From contig CAMWUU010000176.1 in the NCBI GenBank assembly GCA_947177515.1, positions 1 to 7,427 on the forward strand: DNA of 7,427 bases, in the 5' to 3' direction. Below are positions 6,116 to 7,427 of this stretch, piece after piece. The stretch's first letter is position 1, and each line of letters starts with the position of its first letter. Both the position numbers and the translations under genes were made by a program. Origin of the DNA: an uncultured Lachnospiraceae bacterium (lineage in GTDB: Bacteria > Bacillota > Clostridia > Lachnospirales > Lachnospiraceae). A model generated the notes under the pieces. It worked only from the letters and a program-made list of their open reading frames with translations, did no database searches and had not been told where the DNA came from.

Positions 6116-6407
6116 TAATTTTTTGACAGTGGTTCTTATTGTTCTCGGCATCCTGTGTTTTTTCTGTCTGATCCGTTCTGTAAAGGGTCCTAGGATCGCG
6201 GACCGGATCGTGGCAGTCAATATGATTGGTACCATGACAATGATGGGCATCGCGGTTCTTACCGTGAAACTTAAAGAGGGTTTTCTGGCGGATGTGGCTC
6301 TGATCTATGCGATGATCAGTTTCCTTGCCGTTGTGGTTGTAACGAAGGTCTATATGGGCGTGTACCGGGAAAAGACCGAGGCGGGGAAGAAAAAAAAGGG
6401 GGAATAA
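6099..6407 (+). CDS. mnhF: Cation/proton antiporter subunit F (MrpF/MnhF/MbhB family)
   Basis: This 102-residue membrane subunit of an Mrp-type antiporter has three predicted transmembrane helices, at about 9-25, 38-57 and 66-88. The signature is GPRIADRIVAVNMIGT from residue 30, the conserved loop and second helix of the family, with D35 and R36 near the membrane face. The C-terminus is short, basic and cytosolic. The ATG at 6099 lies inside the end of mnhE and follows the purine-rich GGGAAGGGGGAAG (6083-6095). A longer reading frame from 6063 would add residues unlike the family. Eight A followed by five G at 6390-6402 near the stop form a dnaX-type slippery heptamer and also supply the ribosome site of mnhG. 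The stop lies two bases before the next ATG. Confidence 0.93.
   Translation: MEQVCDNFLTVVLIVLGILCFFCLIRSVKGPRIADRIVAVNMIGTMTMMGIAVLTVKLKEGFLADVALIYAMISFLAVVVVTKVYMGVYREKTEAGKKKKGE
6392..6398 (+). other. Candidate -1 ribosomal frameshift heptamer (A AAA AAG)
   Basis: The heptamer is in the correct frame of mnhF: AAA at 6393-6395 and AAG at 6396-6398. A -1 slip would continue through GGG, GGA, ATA, ATA and then the mnhG ATG at 6410 in frame, without a stop, joining MrpF to MrpG. Purine-rich GGGGAAG at 6383-6389 could act as an internal Shine-Dalgarno stimulator, though it is closer to the heptamer than the one in dnaX. No obvious downstream hairpin is seen. Confidence 0.3.
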
Positions 6408-6409
6408 TA

Positions 6410-6742
6410 ATGGAATGGTTCCGTTTTGCAGTCGGGGCGGCCTGTATTCTTGCGGGGATTGTCGTATCCTGTATTGCCGTGATTGGTACATGGAAATTTA
6501 AATATGTATTGAACCGTATGCATGCCGCCGCGCTAAATGATACCCTGGGGATTTTTTTTGTAATCCTTGGATTGGTGGTTTTAAATGGTCTTAATTTTAC
6601 GTCGTTAAAACTTTTTGTTATTGTCTGTTTTCTCTGGATGGCAAGTCCCGTAGCGTCGCACCTGATTGCACGCCTTGAGGTCACACTGGATAAAGAACAG
6701 ATTGGACAGGAATGCGAGGTGGATGAAGATGTCCTTCTTTGA
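6410..6742 (+). CDS. mnhG: Cation/proton antiporter subunit G (MrpG/MnhG/MbhC family)
   Basis: This membrane subunit of the same antiporter complex has 110 residues and three predicted helices (about 6-25, 46-62, 66-85). The family signature RMHAAALNDTLG is at 36-47 and SPVASHLIARL lies at the end of the third helix; both are strongly conserved in MrpG. The hydrophilic C-terminus is acidic. The ATG is two bases after the mnhF stop, and GGGGGA at 6398-6403 is six bases upstream. The end overlaps the following MbhD-like gene by 14 bases. A run of eight T at 6552-6559 falls in the second helix. This family is sometimes called PhaG-like; the assignment to subunit G is firm, the transported ion is not readable from the sequence. 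Confidence 0.93.
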   Translation: MEWFRFAVGAACILAGIVVSCIAVIGTWKFKYVLNRMHAAALNDTLGIFFVILGLVVLNGLNFTSLKLFVIVCFLWMASPVASHLIARLEVTLDKEQIGQECEVDEDVLL

Positions 6743-7025
6743 GGGTATTTTATTGTTGTTCCTGATTGTGTGTGCCCTTGCGACGAGCCGTAGTAAGAAT
6801 CTTCTGACTTCGGTGGTTATCTATATGTCCTACAGCCTTGTAATGTGCATTATCTGGATCCTGTTAGAGTCCCCGGATCTGGCGATTACGGAGGCAGCGG
6901 TGGGCGCGGGCGTGACAAGCATACTGTTTTTTGTTACCTTAAAGAAGATACATGAAATGAAGGAAAAGGGAGCGCCGGAAGAGGATGTGGATTTAGAAGG
7001 CAAGGGCGGTGGACAGGAGCGATGA
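6729..7025 (+). CDS. MbhD-like antiporter subunit (DUF4040; equivalent to a C-terminal part of MrpA)
   Basis: This 98-residue membrane protein has three hydrophobic segments, at about 5-18, 25-46 and 56-71. The signature SPDLAITEAAVGAG at 48-61 with E55 is the conserved core of the MbhD/DUF4040 family. In Bacillus this unit is fused into the C-terminus of MrpA; here it is a separate gene, as in archaeal Mbh and many clostridial clusters. A charged tail (74-98) follows. Two in-frame ATGs, at 6723 and 6729, are possible; GAGG at 6716-6719 is three and nine bases away, respectively, which favours 6729. The gene overlaps mnhG by 14 bases (20 if 6723 is used), and its stop overlaps the next ATG as ATGA. 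Database labels vary (MnhB_1, hydrogenase subunit B); I avoid a gene symbol for that reason. Confidence 0.88.
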   Translation: MSFFEGILLLFLIVCALATSRSKNLLTSVVIYMSYSLVMCIIWILLESPDLAITEAAVGAGVTSILFFVTLKKIHEMKEKGAPEEDVDLEGKGGGQER

Positions 7026-7427
7026 GCAGGGTAAGGGAAAATTATGAGAACAGCGCATGGCGGCGGTTTGTGCGCTTTGTTGATGGGGAAACAAAGAACG
7101 GGGAAAATTGGGAGGAACCGAAAAGCTGGGAAGAGGATACAAAAAAGGAATCCGTTTGGGAAGGCAACATGAAGGAAGCGGTGCATGCGGATCTCTACCA
7201 CAGGAAGCGGGAGCGCAGCTTGGCCGATCTCTCCCATATGATGGGGCAGTATGAAACCTGGTCGAAAACAAGAGGAATGCATCTGTTTGGAAAAATCTAT
7301 CGTATTATTGCTTTTGGCATCTGTATGCTGGTGATTGCTGTTCTTTTGACCACCGTTGCGAATATGCCGGAATTTGGTTCGCAAGACACGCCGGCCAATT
7401 ACAGCGAAGTACCAAAACGTTATATTG
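7022..7427 (+). CDS. MbhE-like antiporter subunit, 3'-truncated by the window edge, with a hydrophilic N-terminal extension
   Basis: The reading frame is open from the ATGA overlap at 7022 to the window end (135 complete codons). Residues 92-113 form one transmembrane helix, followed by NMPEFGSQDTPAN at 114-126. This matches the start of MbhE-type subunits (the MrpA C-terminal equivalent), in which a first helix is followed by a DMPPFG...PAN motif. The preceding 85 residues are hydrophilic, charged and rich in tryptophan (W13, W30, W36, W46, W80) and look cytosolic; typical MbhE proteins begin almost directly at the helix. AGGAG at 7015-7019 is only two bases from the ATG, so a later start at 7169 (GGGAAGG upstream) is possible but would still leave about 36 extra residues. 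Many relatives continue into an MnhB domain, which would lie beyond the edge. Confidence 0.75.
   Translation, partial: MSRVRENYENSAWRRFVRFVDGETKNGENWEEPKSWEEDTKKESVWEGNMKEAVHADLYHRKRERSLADLSHMMGQYETWSKTRGMHLFGKIYRIIAFGICMLVIAVLLTTVANMPEFGSQDTPANYSEVPKRYI

Noticed and set aside
5982..6491. 169-codon minus-strand open frame across mnhE-mnhF-mnhG
   Set aside because: It is opposite three well-supported genes, and its His/Pro/Gln-rich composition is typical of antisense frames.
6830..7384. 184-codon minus-strand open frame opposite the MbhD- and MbhE-like genes
   Set aside because: The plus strand carries recognisable family motifs on both sides of it; no motif or start signal is seen on the minus strand.

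Overview
The window reads as chromosomal DNA of an endospore-forming Firmicute of the class Clostridia. A Lachnospiraceae-like gut anaerobe is the most natural fit, but this is an inference. The reasons are a clear sporulation sigma factor of the sigma-G type, strong AGGAGG-type ribosome binding sites, mid-range GC with AT-rich intergenic regions, and the neighbourhood coaE / FtsA-like ATPase / CPSF-type metallo-beta-lactamase nuclease. I see no mobile element, tRNA, rRNA or CRISPR array. No stretch longer than 300 bases lacks a gene.

Left half, rightward genes (23-4608). coaE makes coenzyme A in the last step of its synthesis. A 725-residue FtsA-like actin-fold ATPase follows; its C-terminal half carries beta-grasp-like repeats in place of the usual FtsA membrane-targeting tail. 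Next is a 530-residue MBL/beta-CASP nuclease of the CPSF/YSH1 type. The gaps are 76 and 145 bases. They could be one loose transcription unit or separately promoted genes; no convincing terminator separates them.

Middle, leftward gene (4577-5377). sigG encodes the late forespore sigma factor. It converges on the nuclease gene so closely that the last 32 bases of the two genes overlap on opposite strands. A good match to a sigma-G-type promoter lies just upstream of sigG, which would suit positive autoregulation. spoIIGA and sigE, the usual clostridial neighbours of sigG, are not in the window.

Right part, rightward operon (5554-end). A near-consensus vegetative promoter (TTGACA, 17 bp, extended -10 TAAAAT), preceded by roughly phased A-tracts, drives a tightly packed operon of cation/proton antiporter subunits: mrpE/mnhE, mrpF/mnhF, mrpG/mnhG, an MbhD-like (DUF4040) subunit and the start of an MbhE-like subunit that runs off the window. 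Neighbouring genes touch or overlap at every junction. The order E-F-G-MbhD-MbhE is that of archaeal Mbh/Mrp-type modules, not the A-to-G order of Bacillus mrp. The operon may therefore encode either a stand-alone Na+/H+ antiporter or the ion-pumping half of a larger redox complex; the deciding genes lie outside.

The most unusual items are the beta-grasp-bearing FtsA-like protein, a dnaX-type slippery heptamer placed so that a -1 shift would fuse MrpF to MrpG in frame, the hydrophilic tryptophan-rich N-terminal extension on the MbhE-like protein, and the sigG locus layout.
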